64,000 nucleotides of DNA from Bacillota bacterium (GTDB lineage: Bacteria; Bacillota; Clostridia; Christensenellales; Aristaeellaceae): positions 22,956-86,955 of the forward strand of contig JAEZQK010000004.1 of the NCBI GenBank assembly GCA_023413135.1, given 5' to 3'. Of the stretch, positions 8,292-16,500 are shown piece after piece; the stretch's first letter is position 1; each line of letters starts with the position of its first letter. Under the pieces are notes generated by a model that saw nothing but the letters and a program-made list of their open reading frames with translations, was not told the origin of the DNA and searched no databases. The position numbers were made by a program, and so were the translations under genes.

Positions 8292-8771
8292 TCAGGCTTC
8301 CGGCGCTTTTAGAAGCTTGCACAAAAAGAGGCACGGGTTCCGCTCATCCCATAGGGTTGGGAACACGTCCAGCGGCAAAAAGCCCATGGCTTTATAAAAC
8401 GCCCGGGTGGCTGCGTATTCCGCATCGCCGGCCGGCTCCGCCACCGTTTTGACCGTCATGTAAGCAAAGCCTTTTTCCGTGTAATGGCATGCCGCCTGCT
8501 TGACCAATTCCCGCCCGATGCCCTTTCGGTGAAAATCCCCGAGAATGCCCATCACGTGTATTTCACAGGTGCACGGAAAATGCTCATGCACGGCAAGAAA
8601 CCCCACCGGCATATCAAACGAAAAGGCGCAAAGAAAGTACATTTCAGCCGCCTCCCTTACATAGCTCACAAGGGAGGTCTCAATGCCGAACCAGTCCGGC
8701 AGCTTTCTCAGTATGTTTTCCGCAATGGAGCGCTTTTCCGCAGGCAAAATGACTTGACGATATTGAAACAT
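8292..8771 (-). CDS. GNAT-family N-acetyltransferase
   Basis: 159 aa with the GNAT core: a PVGFLAVHEHFPCTCEIHVMGI strand pair, then the acetyl-CoA loop DFHRKGIGRELVKQA (R/Q-x-x-G-x-G/A), and a C-terminal YAATRAFYKAMGFLPLDV, typical of small-molecule acetyltransferases. It is predicted to transfer acetyl from acetyl-CoA to an amine on a small metabolite or drug; the acceptor is unknown. It is convergent with the VOC gene and ends at the next base. The gap between it and rpmB (8772-8883) holds short palindromic repeat sequence. Confidence 0.87.
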   Translation of the reverse strand: MFQYRQVILPAEKRSIAENILRKLPDWFGIETSLVSYVREAAEMYFLCAFSFDMPVGFLAVHEHFPCTCEIHVMGILGDFHRKGIGRELVKQAACHYTEKGFAYMTVKTVAEPAGDAEYAATRAFYKAMGFLPLDVFPTLWDERNPCLFLCKLLKAPEA

Positions 8772-8883
8772 GCAGTCATCTCCATTTCAAGACCGGTCAA
8801 GCGTAGCGCAGAACGGTGCGAAAGGCTCACAGGCGAACAGCGCAGCCTCAAATGACGCAGTCATTTTCTCAACATAAAGAATA

Positions 8884-8906
8884 GCCCGCTTGCGGTACAA
8901 GCGGGC
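8884..8906 (-). terminator. terminator of rpmB
   Basis: A perfect 9-bp stem GCCCGCTTG / CAAGCGGGC with a 5-base loop lies 25 bases after the rpmB stop. It is followed by TATTCTTT on the minus strand and ATGTTTTGC on the plus strand, so it may work in both directions. Confidence 0.75.
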
Positions 8907-8930
8907 ATGTTTTGCATATAAAAGCTGGAA

Positions 8931-9143
8931 TCAGGCTTCGTCGGATTTGGATGGCAGTGCGCGGGCCACGTTTCCGCTGCGCAGGCAACGGGTGCACACG
9001 TTCAGCCGCTGGGGGACGCCATTGACCAGCACGCGAACCTTCTGCACGTTGGGAGCCCAAAGACGGCTGCTTTTCCGGTTGGAATGGCTTACGTTGTTGC
9101 CATTCATCGCGCCCTTTTCACATACTTCACAAAACTTGCCCAT
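8931..9143 (-). CDS. rpmB: 50S ribosomal protein L28
   Basis: 70 aa, beginning MGKFCEVCEKGAMNGNNVSHS and ending with the VCTRCLRSGNVARA block. It is a zinc-ribbon version of L28 with two CxxC pairs (CEVC and CTRC). It is a structural component of the large ribosomal subunit. AAAGGAGGTG lies in front of the ATG. It is a single-gene transcript with its own promoter and terminator, the usual arrangement for rpmB in Firmicutes. Confidence 0.97.
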   Translation of the reverse strand: MGKFCEVCEKGAMNGNNVSHSNRKSSRLWAPNVQKVRVLVNGVPQRLNVCTRCLRSGNVARALPSKSDEA

Positions 9144-9184
9144 TCAAAACACCTCCTTTGGGGTTTACACACGACAGCGAACCT

Positions 9185-9213
9185 ATTCTATCACCATTGC
9201 AATCCATTTGCAA
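9185..9213 (-). promoter_or_regulatory. sigma-A promoter of rpmB
   Basis: On the minus strand TTGCAA (9208-9213) is separated by 17 bases from TAGAAT (9185-9190), about 40 bases before the rpmB start. Confidence 0.6.
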
Positions 9214-9278
9214 GCGTTATTTTTCCTGTACTGGCCGTTTTGCAAATGAGGCTGCTCTGCGAAGATTCCCAATTCAAC

Positions 9279-9318
9279 TTGACGTAGTGACAACTTAATA
9301 TTATAATAAGAGTTGTCA
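9279..9318 (+). promoter_or_regulatory. promoter and palindromic operator of the betaine transporter operon
   Basis: TTGACG (9279-9284), a 17-base spacer and TATAAT (9302-9307) form a strong sigma-A promoter. A perfect inverted repeat, TGACAACT (9288-9295) and AGTTGTCA (9311-9318), brackets the -10 element. A dimeric repressor bound there would block transcription. The regulator is not identified and is not encoded beside the operon. Confidence 0.75.
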
Positions 9319-9383
9319 GTTTTGTTTAGCATCTCTTGACGAGGAGCTTGTCTGAAAATTTCATTATGGAGGAGGAACATTTC

Positions 9384-10373
9384 ATGAGAAGAACGACGAC
9401 GATTTTACTGGCAGCCGTTTTGCTGATTGCCACGCTGGTGACGCCCGCATTCGCGGCCCCCAAGACGAATATCATTTTCGCGGAGGTGGGCTGGGATTCC
9501 ATCCGGTTCCACAACGCGGTGGCTGGAACGGTCGCCGAATCGGTGTTCGGCTACACCTGGGAGGAGATTTCCGGATCGACGCCCATCACTTACGAAGCAC
9601 TGATGTCCGGAGCCATCGACGCCCACATGGAAATGTGGACAGATAACCTGGCCAGCTACGTCCCCGACCTGGAGGCCGGTAAGTTTTTGGAGCTGGGTGT
9701 GAACTTCGGCGATAACGCGCAGGGTCTGTACGTGCCCCGCTATGTCATCGAGGGCGATGCCGAGCGTGGCATCGAGGCGGTTGCGCCTGACCTGAAAACC
9801 ATTGAGGATCTGAAAAAGTACGCTTCCATTTTCCCCGATCCCGAGTCGCCCGGCATGGGCCGCATCTTCGGCGGCATACCCGGCTGGGAAGTGACCATGA
9901 TCCTGGAAAAGAAGGTTCAGGCATACGGCCTTGACGAGATGTACAACTATGTGTTGCCTGGCAGCGACGCCGCCTTGAGTGCCGCCTTCGTTTCGGCTTT
10001 GGACCGCGGCCAGCCCATCGTGGCCTACTACTGGGAGCCGACGTGGCTGATGGGCATGTACGACTTTGTACGGCTTGAAGACGCTCCCTACGACGCTTCC
10101 AACTATTTGGACGGTCTGTCGGACTTTCCTTCGGTGCGCGTAACCGTTTGCGCCAGCAACGATTTCTACGCGTCCAATCCGGAGTACTGCGCGTTCCTGG
10201 CCAAGTACAATACCTCTTCAGCGCTGACCAGCGAAGCCCTTGCCCACATGCAGGAGACCGGCGAAGACTACGTCGCCACGGCGAAGTGGTTCTTAATGGC
10301 GCACGACGAGCTGGTTGACCAATGGCTTGACGCCGAGCAGGCCGCGAAGCTGCGCGCCGCGCTTAAAGAATAA
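9384..10373 (+). CDS. glycine betaine/choline-type ABC transporter substrate-binding protein
   Basis: 329 aa from the ATG at 9384, which has GGAGGAGG at good spacing; the upstream in-frame ATGs lack one. A Sec signal peptide (MRRTTTILLAAVLLIATL, cleavage after AFA) is present, with no lipobox cysteine, unusual for a Gram-positive binding protein. The mature part matches the OpuAC fold: NIIFAEVGWDSIRFHN, then the aromatic-rich ligand-region segments VFGYTWEEI, HMEMWTDN and AYYWEPTWLMGMYD. Aromatic boxes of this kind bind quaternary ammonium groups. It is first in an operon with permease and ATPase. Uptake of an osmoprotectant or a related cation is inferred; choline, carnitine or proline betaine remain possible. 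Confidence 0.88.
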   Translation: MRRTTTILLAAVLLIATLVTPAFAAPKTNIIFAEVGWDSIRFHNAVAGTVAESVFGYTWEEISGSTPITYEALMSGAIDAHMEMWTDNLASYVPDLEAGKFLELGVNFGDNAQGLYVPRYVIEGDAERGIEAVAPDLKTIEDLKKYASIFPDPESPGMGRIFGGIPGWEVTMILEKKVQAYGLDEMYNYVLPGSDAALSAAFVSALDRGQPIVAYYWEPTWLMGMYDFVRLEDAPYDASNYLDGLSDFPSVRVTVCASNDFYASNPEYCAFLAKYNTSSALTSEALAHMQETGEDYVATAKWFLMAHDELVDQWLDAEQAAKLRAALKE

Positions 10374-10404
10374 TCAAAACCGGGATGTGGGGTGAGACGT
10401 TGTA

Positions 10405-11346
10405 ATGAATGGACTTGGCAATTTCCCGTTCGTGTTGAAGCCCAACGTCAGCGCGCTGGACAAGGCGCTGCGCGGGTTTGCGGCCAGTGCCGCATGGTTT
10501 TTTCAGGATATCATCGGTCAGGGGCTTGTCAACCTGGTCAATTCCATCAATTGGCTGCTCTCCCACATCCCATGGTTTGTACTGATCGCGCTGGTGTTCG
10601 TGCTGGGCTGGAAGGCGCGGGGCAAGCTCCGCAGCGGCATCCTGTACGCAGTGCTTCTTTGCCTGGTAGGTGTCGTTGGGCTCTGGCAATTGATGTATAT
10701 GACCCTTTCCATCGTGCTGGCCAGCGTGCTGATCGCGCTGGTGCTGGGGTTCCCCATCGGCATCCTGATCGCCAACTCCGACCGCGCGATCCGGTTGATC
10801 CGGCCGGTACTGGACACCATGCAGACCATGCCCGTCTTTGTATACCTGATCCCCGCCCTGCTCTTTTTCGGCATGGGCTCGGCATCGGCGGTCATCGCTA
10901 CGGTGATCTACGCCATCGTGCCGGTCATCCGACTGACCAGCCTTGGCATACGCCAGGTGGACGAGGGTGTGGTGGAGGCGTCGCGCTCCTTTGGCGCAAC
11001 CCGCCGGCAGACGCTTTTCAAGGTTCAAATTCCCCAGGCGATGCCCACCATTATGGCCGGCGTCAACCAGACGCTGATGATGGCGATGGCGATGGTGGTC
11101 ACCTGCTCCATGATTGGCGCCCGGGGCCTTGGCAACGAGGTGCTGATCGCCGTCAATCGCACCGAGATCGGCCGCGGTTTGCTGTCCGGGTTCTCGGTGG
11201 TGATCCTAGCGGTGCTGCTTGACCGGCTCACCCAGGGCTGGTTCAGCGACGAGAAGAAAAAGCAGCGCTCACTCGCGGCCGCCAAGCGGCGTCCTAGCAG
11301 CGCAAGCAATGAGACTTCGCAGGGAGTGAGTGGATCAGATGGCTGA
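10405..11346 (+). CDS. glycine betaine-type ABC transporter permease
   Basis: 313 aa with about seven hydrophobic segments. Early ones are HIPWFVLIALVFVLGW and ILYAVLLCLVGVVGLW, followed by the binding-protein-dependent transport domain. The EAA-type cytoplasmic loop that docks the ATPase is seen at VVEASRSFGATRRQTLFKVQIP, followed by the ProW-like MVVTCSMIGARGLGNEV. The C-terminal tail is basic and hydrophilic. The binding protein is a separate gene, as in OpuA-type systems. It starts 31 bases after the binding protein gene, and its last codons overlap the ATPase gene, so the two are translationally coupled. Confidence 0.93.
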   Translation: MNGLGNFPFVLKPNVSALDKALRGFAASAAWFFQDIIGQGLVNLVNSINWLLSHIPWFVLIALVFVLGWKARGKLRSGILYAVLLCLVGVVGLWQLMYMTLSIVLASVLIALVLGFPIGILIANSDRAIRLIRPVLDTMQTMPVFVYLIPALLFFGMGSASAVIATVIYAIVPVIRLTSLGIRQVDEGVVEASRSFGATRRQTLFKVQIPQAMPTIMAGVNQTLMMAMAMVVTCSMIGARGLGNEVLIAVNRTEIGRGLLSGFSVVILAVLLDRLTQGWFSDEKKKQRSLAAAKRRPSSASNETSQGVSGSDG

Positions 11347-12526
11347 AAATCATAACGATGTGATCCTTGAAATACAAAACCTGTCCATGCTGTATGGCTT
11401 CAACCGCCAGGAAGCGGTCCAGATGATGCGGGATGGCGCCGACAAGGAAGCCGTATACAAGAAAACCGGCGCCACGGTAGCCCTGTGGGATGTGAACCTC
11501 AAAATCCGCCGCGGCAAAATTTTCGTGGTGATCGGCCTCTCCGGCTCCGGCAAGTCCACCCTGGTTAGGTGCCTGAACCGGCTCAACCGCCCCACCGCCG
11601 GCAGCGTGCTCTTCGAGGGGCGCGACATCATGAAGCTTAGCAGCCGCGAACTCCTGGATGTTAGACGCAGCAAAATGTCGATGGTATTCCAGTCCTTTGG
11701 CCTGATGAGCCACCGCAACGTGCTGGGCAACGTGGCCTACGGGCTGGAGGTGCGCGGCATGGGCAGGGCCGAACGCGAGGCAAAGGCCCGCGATATAATC
11801 AAGATGGTAGGGCTGGAGGGCTGGGAAAAGCAATCCTGCTCAAGCCTGTCAGGCGGCATGCGCCAGCGGGTGGGGATCGCCCGGGCGCTAGCCAACGATC
11901 CCGATATCCTGCTGATGGACGAACCGTTCTCCGCGCTGGACCCGCTGGTCAGGAAGGATATGCAGTTCGAGCTTTTAAAAATCCAGCGCAAGCTGTCAAA
12001 GAGCGTGGTGTTCATCACCCACGACATCGATGAGGCGTTCAAGCTGGGCGACACCGTCGCCATCATGCAGGGCGGCAAGGTGATCCAGGTGGACACCCCC
12101 GAGGGCATGAGCGCCAACCCTGCCAACGAATACGTGCGCAAGTTCATCGACAGCGCCGATCACAGCAAGGTACTTACCGTGCAGAATGTGATGATCACGC
12201 CCACAAGCCTGGTGCGCATCACCGACCGGCCCACCCAGGCCATCGAAACCATGCGCAAAAACGCGTTCTCCACCGTCTACGTTGTGGACCACGAACTGGT
12301 ACTGCGGGGCATATTGAGCATCGCCGATGCGGTGCGCGCACACCAGGAGCATCTCCCGATTTCCGATGTAATGCTTAAAGAGGTGAAAACTGTCCGACCT
12401 GACGCCACAGTCCGCGAGATCATGCCCATCGCCGCACAATCACCCTACCCGGCGGCGGTAGTGGATGACTCCGGTGCGCTGATGGGCATTGTTACCAAGG
12501 CTGCGGTGCTCTCCGCGCTGATATAG
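11339..12526 (+). CDS. glycine betaine-type ABC transporter ATP-binding protein with CBS pair
   Basis: 395 aa. The nucleotide-binding domain carries Walker A GLSGSGKST (66-74), the signature LSGGMRQRVG, Walker B ILLMDEPFSALDP and the switch His in VVFITHDIDEA. Two CBS repeats follow (about 285-395), which in OpuA-type importers sense ionic strength and cyclic di-AMP. The N-terminal extension with QEAVQMMRDGADKEAVYKKTG is typical of ProV/OpuAA. The ATG at 11339 is preferred because AGGGAG is 12 bases upstream; the GTG at 11330 would be too close. The operon order (binding protein, permease, ATPase) is the reverse of B. subtilis opuA. An inverted-repeat terminator follows. Confidence 0.93.
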   Translation: MAENHNDVILEIQNLSMLYGFNRQEAVQMMRDGADKEAVYKKTGATVALWDVNLKIRRGKIFVVIGLSGSGKSTLVRCLNRLNRPTAGSVLFEGRDIMKLSSRELLDVRRSKMSMVFQSFGLMSHRNVLGNVAYGLEVRGMGRAEREAKARDIIKMVGLEGWEKQSCSSLSGGMRQRVGIARALANDPDILLMDEPFSALDPLVRKDMQFELLKIQRKLSKSVVFITHDIDEAFKLGDTVAIMQGGKVIQVDTPEGMSANPANEYVRKFIDSADHSKVLTVQNVMITPTSLVRITDRPTQAIETMRKNAFSTVYVVDHELVLRGILSIADAVRAHQEHLPISDVMLKEVKTVRPDATVREIMPIAAQSPYPAAVVDDSGALMGIVTKAAVLSALI

Positions 12527-12577
12527 GGAGGAACGATACCATCGAGGGCAGCGAACCAGCACAATAATTGAGCTTGC

Positions 12578-12609
12578 GGAAGGGCTTCTTTTTCAAAAGA
12601 AGCCCTTCC
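12578..12609 (+). terminator. terminator of the betaine transporter operon
   Basis: A perfect 15-bp inverted repeat GGAAGGGCTTCTTTT / AAAAGAAGCCCTTCC with a 2-base centre. Nearly the same palindrome occurs at 43511-43550 downstream of ftsK, so this may be a dispersed terminator-like repeat. Confidence 0.75.
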
Positions 12610-12694
12610 TGTCAATTCATCATCAAGAGCCTTGCGGCAAAAGCGCTTCCGCGTTACAATAGAAGGCGAAAAACACAAAAAAGGACAACGCGCC

Positions 12695-13210
12695 ATGCAC
12701 ATCGTACTGGTAACCCCGGAGATCCCTCAAAACACGGGCAACATCGCAAGAACCTGCGCCGCTACAGGATCAATGCTTCACCTTGTCAAGCCGTTGGGCT
12801 TTTCCCTGGACGACAGGTATATGCGCAGGGCCGGGCTGGATTACTGGCACATGATGGACTACCGGGTCTGGGATGATTTTGCGCAATTTATGGAAGAGCA
12901 TCAGGATGCGCGCATGCATTTTGCCACCACCAAGGCGCCCCGCTCCTATGCCGAAGCAAAGTATGAGCCCGATGATTATTTGGTGTTCGGCTGCGAGACC
13001 CGCGGATTGCCGGAAACGCTGCTTAAAAGCGTGTATGACAAATGCATCCGCATCCCCATGCTTAAGGAGGCCAGGTCGCTGAATCTGAGCAATTCCGTGG
13101 CGGTGGTGCTGTACGAAGCGCTTCGCCAGCAAAATTTTGCAGGGCTTCAGGAGGCGGGAGAGCTCACCGGCCGCCAGGAGGAGCCCGCGCCCTGGATGGA
13201 TTATTTGTAA
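12695..13210 (+). CDS. trmL: tRNA (cytidine/uridine-34-2'-O)-methyltransferase, SpoU family
   Basis: 171 aa. It methylates the ribose of the wobble base of certain leucine tRNAs using S-adenosylmethionine. The sequence starts MHIVLVTPEIPQNTGNIART (SPOUT motif 1), contains FGCETRGLPETLL (motif 2) and IRIPMLKEARSLNLSNSVAVVLYEAL (motif 3, forming the knot that holds the methyl donor). The length fits TrmL, the minimal SpoU protein without an RNA-binding extension. The ATG at 12695, with AAAAGGA upstream, matches the family's N-terminus; an in-frame upstream ATG at 12632 would add an unrelated basic stretch. Confidence 0.93.
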   Translation: MHIVLVTPEIPQNTGNIARTCAATGSMLHLVKPLGFSLDDRYMRRAGLDYWHMMDYRVWDDFAQFMEEHQDARMHFATTKAPRSYAEAKYEPDDYLVFGCETRGLPETLLKSVYDKCIRIPMLKEARSLNLSNSVAVVLYEALRQQNFAGLQEAGELTGRQEEPAPWMDYL

Positions 13211-13267
13211 GCATGCGTTATGCCTTGTCATCCGTTATATGGTTAAGTAGCCCGAAGGAGGATTTGC

Positions 13268-13531
13268 ATGAAACGTTATGATGACGAGTACGATAACGAA
13301 TATGATAATGAGTATGATGACGACATCGACTTTCTGGAGGACGACCCGGAGGAGCGGCATTTGATGCATTTGGGCCGGCTCCGTGTGGCCGCCGGCGTGA
13401 TGGACTTTTTGAGCGTCATCGGCGGGATGGTCGTGGTGCTCCTGCTGATCGCGGCGCTCATTTCGCTGATCAACTGGCTTGTGGGCGATGTCAACCAGAT
13501 GTTCGCCATTCTTCAAAGGCGAATCCAGTAG
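13268..13531 (+). CDS. small acidic single-pass membrane protein, unknown function
   Basis: 87 aa, not recognised as a named family. The first 25 residues are extremely acidic (YDDEYDNEYDNEYDDDIDF) and encoded by three 12-base tandem units. One membrane segment follows at about 45-70 (GMVVVLLLIAALISLINWLV). AAGGAGG lies 8 bases before the ATG. It sits between trmL and the uracil-DNA glycosylase genes with gaps of about 60-70 bases, possibly in one transcript. The acidic repeats may expand or contract by slippage. Confidence 0.7.
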   Translation: MKRYDDEYDNEYDNEYDDDIDFLEDDPEERHLMHLGRLRVAAGVMDFLSVIGGMVVVLLLIAALISLINWLVGDVNQMFAILQRRIQ

Positions 13532-13600
13532 TAATTTGTTTCCCCTCTTGGCAACAGATTGCATTGAAGCAGTCGGGACATACTAAAGCGGAGGCAGGAC

Positions 13601-14194
13601 ATGATCACCATCTCCTGGGAGGAACTGCACAGGCAGATTGAAACGTGCGTTGCGTGTGAACTGGCAGCCGGCTGCACCCATAAAGTGCCCGGCCAGGGCG
13701 ATCATCACGCGCCTTTGATGCTGATCGGCGAAGGCCCGGGCGAGGTGGAGGACCGGGAGGGCCTGGCTTTTGTGGGCCCGGCCGGCCAGCTTTTGACGCG
13801 GATGCTTGCTGCCATCAGCCTTCCTCGGGAGCGGGTGTTTATCTGCAATGTGGTCAAATGCCGTCCGCCACAAAACCGCGTTCCGCTGCCCAACGAAGCG
13901 GACGCCTGCCTGCCTTATTTGCGCATGCAGGTGGCTTTGATTCGCCCCAAAGTGATCCTGCTGCTGGGAGCCACCGCGGCAAGGACAATCCTGGGCGATG
14001 AGGTGCGCATCACAAGGGATAGGGGCAAATGGTTTGAGCGCAAGGGCGTGTTGATGATGCCTACCTACCACCCTTCCGCGCTGTTGCGGGATGTGGAAAA
14101 GAAAAAGGACGCGTGGAAAGATTTGCAGGCCGTGCACCAGAAGCTGATGGAGCTTCATCTTTATGATGATTTATTGGAGGACAATCAGAAATGA
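13601..14194 (+). CDS. uracil-DNA glycosylase family 4 (iron-sulfur)
   Basis: 197 aa. It removes uracil from DNA, starting base excision repair. The four cysteines expected to hold the [4Fe-4S] cluster are C16, C19 (CVAC), C87 (NVVKCRPP) and C103 (ADACLPYL). Catalytic motif A is GEGPGEVED and motif B is TYHPSALLR. The cluster and the length fit family 4. The ATG has GGAGGC upstream. Its last four bases overlap the start of a second uracil-DNA glycosylase-like gene (ATGA), so the two are translationally coupled. Confidence 0.93.
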   Translation: MITISWEELHRQIETCVACELAAGCTHKVPGQGDHHAPLMLIGEGPGEVEDREGLAFVGPAGQLLTRMLAAISLPRERVFICNVVKCRPPQNRVPLPNEADACLPYLRMQVALIRPKVILLLGATAARTILGDEVRITRDRGKWFERKGVLMMPTYHPSALLRDVEKKKDAWKDLQAVHQKLMELHLYDDLLEDNQK

Positions 14195-14826
14195 ACGATG
14201 TGATGAAGGCGTTCCGGATCAGGTGCGCTTCTTTTTTTCAGCCGCTGTGGCCGGGGGAGGACAAAGTGATTGTATTTGGCGAAGGCAATGCTGAAAAGCC
14301 GCGCCTGATGCTTATCGGGGAAGCCCCCGGTGAGCAGGAAGTGATGCAAGGGAAGCCCTTTGTGGGCAAGGCCGGTAAGAATCTGGACGCTTTTTTGGAA
14401 TCTGTTCATTTAAAGCGGGAAGAAATCTACATTTCCAATGTGGTTAAAATACGCCCCACAAAGGTAAGCGAAAAGGGGCGCGTCAGCAACCGTCCCCCAT
14501 CCAGGGAGGAGATCGGCCTTTTTTTGCCCTGGCTTATGGAGGAAATAAATCTGGTGTCGCCGGAACTGTTGGTGACACTAGGCAATGTGGCGCTTAAGAG
14601 CCTGCTGGGAAAGGGCACCATCGGAGAAGCCCACGGCCGCTTCCATGCAGTATCCCTTTCCATTGCTGAAGGAAAGGCGCGGGAATATTCGCTGTTCGCG
14701 CTGTATCATCCCGCTTCCGTTATCTATAACCGTACGCTGAACCAGGTCTGCGTGCGGGACCTGATCGCCCTGGACGAGGCTATCAAAAACGGTTGCTCTG
14801 CGTTCAGCATGCAAACGGACAGTTGA
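14191..14826 (+). CDS. uracil-DNA glycosylase superfamily protein lacking the iron-sulfur cysteines
   Basis: 211 aa, same fold as the preceding gene: motif A GEAPGEQEV, FVGKAGKNLDAFL, and motif B ALYHPASVIY. However, the N-terminal CxxC is missing, NVVKC has become NVVKI, and the fourth Cys position is Gly (EEIGLFLPWL). It therefore cannot carry the family 4 cluster. A longer insert, KVSEKGRVSNRPPSREE, sits after the third position. It could recognise another damaged base or another substrate, or act as a partner of the first enzyme; this is not decidable by reading. It overlaps the upstream gene by four bases. Confidence 0.85.
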   Translation: MNDVMKAFRIRCASFFQPLWPGEDKVIVFGEGNAEKPRLMLIGEAPGEQEVMQGKPFVGKAGKNLDAFLESVHLKREEIYISNVVKIRPTKVSEKGRVSNRPPSREEIGLFLPWLMEEINLVSPELLVTLGNVALKSLLGKGTIGEAHGRFHAVSLSIAEGKAREYSLFALYHPASVIYNRTLNQVCVRDLIALDEAIKNGCSAFSMQTDS

Positions 14827-14877
14827 AACGATCTAACGTATAATTGATGCTCTTTTCTGTTCCTGAAATGTAAAATG

Positions 14878-14886
14878 TGATATACT
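14878..14886 (+). promoter_or_regulatory. extended -10 promoter of nfeD-floA
   Basis: TGATATACT at 14878-14886 is an extended -10 element 28 bases before the nfeD start; no good -35 is seen. Confidence 0.5.
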
Positions 14887-14913
14887 GACACCATCAGGAC
14901 AGGAGGAGATCGT

Positions 14914-15411
14914 ATGTTGGAGTTTATTCTGACAAACCTACCCATCATCATATGCTTCCTGGTGGGCATAGGCCTCTTGGTGGTGGAGGTATTCCTGCCG
15001 GGCTTTGGCCTTCCTGGAATATCCGGCATCATCTTGGAATTTGTGGCTGTCTATCTTACCTGGACCAGCCATGGCCCCGTGGCCGCACTGGGCATGACCA
15101 TCGTCATCCTGGCGGTGATCGCCATTACCATATCGATTGCACTAAAGTCTGCCGCCAGGGGGCGGCTGTCAAAATCCAGCATTATCTTAAACCATGAGGA
15201 AAGCACGGCGGAGGGTTACACCGCCACCGCGGATATGGATGTTTTCCTGGGCAAAGAGGGATTAACCACCACGGTGCTTCGCCCCGCCGGAATCGCCGAG
15301 TTTGACGGCGTGCGGTTGAACGTGGTATCGGAGGGCGAGTTCGTGGCCGCCAACACCAAGGTGCGCATCGAACATGTGGAAGGCGCCAGGATCATGGTGC
15401 GCCCGCTGTAA
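14914..15411 (+). CDS. NfeD-family membrane protein, short form
   Basis: 165 aa. Two or three membrane helices (about 5-75) are followed by an OB-fold domain (about 95-165) ending in GARIMVRPL. This is the short NfeD form without an N-terminal ClpP-like protease. NfeD proteins are encoded next to flotillins or stomatins and are thought to assist their membrane assembly; the next gene is floA, 66 bases downstream. AGGAGGA precedes the ATG. Confidence 0.85.
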   Translation: MLEFILTNLPIIICFLVGIGLLVVEVFLPGFGLPGISGIILEFVAVYLTWTSHGPVAALGMTIVILAVIAITISIALKSAARGRLSKSSIILNHEESTAEGYTATADMDVFLGKEGLTTTVLRPAGIAEFDGVRLNVVSEGEFVAANTKVRIEHVEGARIMVRPL

Positions 15412-15477
15412 CGAAAATAACCCGCCGGCAAAAAACGGCAGGTCAACCCTTTGAAAAGATAGAGAGGAGAACTGGCT

Positions 15478-16476
15478 ATGGACGCCTACATCTGGATCAT
15501 CTTTTTCGCATTTCTGGGGCTGGTATTTCTCACGGTGTTCTTCCGCTTTGTACCCCTGGGACTGTGGATCAGCGCGCTGGCCTCCGGTGTGCACATCTCC
15601 ATCGGCGCGCTGGTTGGCATGCGCATCCGCCGCATCCAGCCCCACCGGCTGGTGCATCCCCTCATCAAGGCAAACAAAGCGGGCCTGAACCTGACCATCA
15701 CCAAGCTGGAAACCCACTACCTGGCCGGCGGTAACGTGGACAGGGTCATCAACGCCCTGATCGCCGCCCAGCGCGCCAACATCCAAATGCCCTTTGAAAA
15801 GGCCAGCGCCATCGACCTGGCCGGCCGCGATGTGTTCCACGCCGTACAGATGAGCGTTACCCCCAAGGTCATTGAAACGCCGGTGGTGGCCGCTATCGCC
15901 AAGGACGGCATCGAGCTTCGGGCCAAAGCCCGCGTGACCGTGCGCACCAACATCGAGCGCCTGGTTGGCGGCGCCGGTGAAGAAACGGTCATTGCCCGTG
16001 TAGGCGAGGGTATCGTCACCACCGTTGGTTCCTCGGAAACCCACAAACTGGTTTTGGAAAACCCGGACCTAATCAGCCGGACGGTGTTGAACAAAGGTTT
16101 GGACGCAGGCACCGCCTTTGAAATTCTCTCCATCGACATCGCCGACGTAGACGTGGGCCGCAACATCGGCGCTCAATTGCAAATGGATCAAGCGGAAGCC
16201 GACAGGCGCATCGCCCAGGCCAAGGCGGAGGAACGCCGTGCCATGGCCGTCGCCCATGAGCAGGAAATGAAGGCTGCCGTGCAGGAGATGCGCGCCAAGG
16301 TGGTGGAAGCCGAGGCCGAAGTACCCCGTGCCATGGCTACCGCCCTGAAGGAAGGCAAGCTGGGCGTAATGGATTATTATCAAATGCAGAACGTGATCGC
16401 CGACACCACCATGCGGGACGGCATCGCCAAGGCCAGCGCCCCCGCCGCCCCCACTGAGGAACTTCACAAGAAATAA
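15478..16476 (+). CDS. floA: flotillin-like protein FloA
   Basis: 332 aa, the full length of FloA/YqfA. An N-terminal membrane-inserted hairpin (IIFFAFLGLVFLTVFFRFVPLGLW) is followed by the typical GVHISIGALVGMRIRRI and the SPFH domain, then a coiled coil of EA repeats (about 230-290: QMDQAEADRRIAQAKAEERR) and the C-terminal tail. It organises functional membrane microdomains with NfeD. AGAGAGGAG lies in front of the ATG. A hairpin (GCCCGG / CCGGGC, 16501-16527) separates it from the next gene. Confidence 0.95.
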   Translation: MDAYIWIIFFAFLGLVFLTVFFRFVPLGLWISALASGVHISIGALVGMRIRRIQPHRLVHPLIKANKAGLNLTITKLETHYLAGGNVDRVINALIAAQRANIQMPFEKASAIDLAGRDVFHAVQMSVTPKVIETPVVAAIAKDGIELRAKARVTVRTNIERLVGGAGEETVIARVGEGIVTTVGSSETHKLVLENPDLISRTVLNKGLDAGTAFEILSIDIADVDVGRNIGAQLQMDQAEADRRIAQAKAEERRAMAVAHEQEMKAAVQEMRAKVVEAEAEVPRAMATALKEGKLGVMDYYQMQNVIADTTMRDGIAKASAPAAPTEELHKK

Positions 16477-16500
16477 AACGGTTTGACCGTCAGTCGTATT

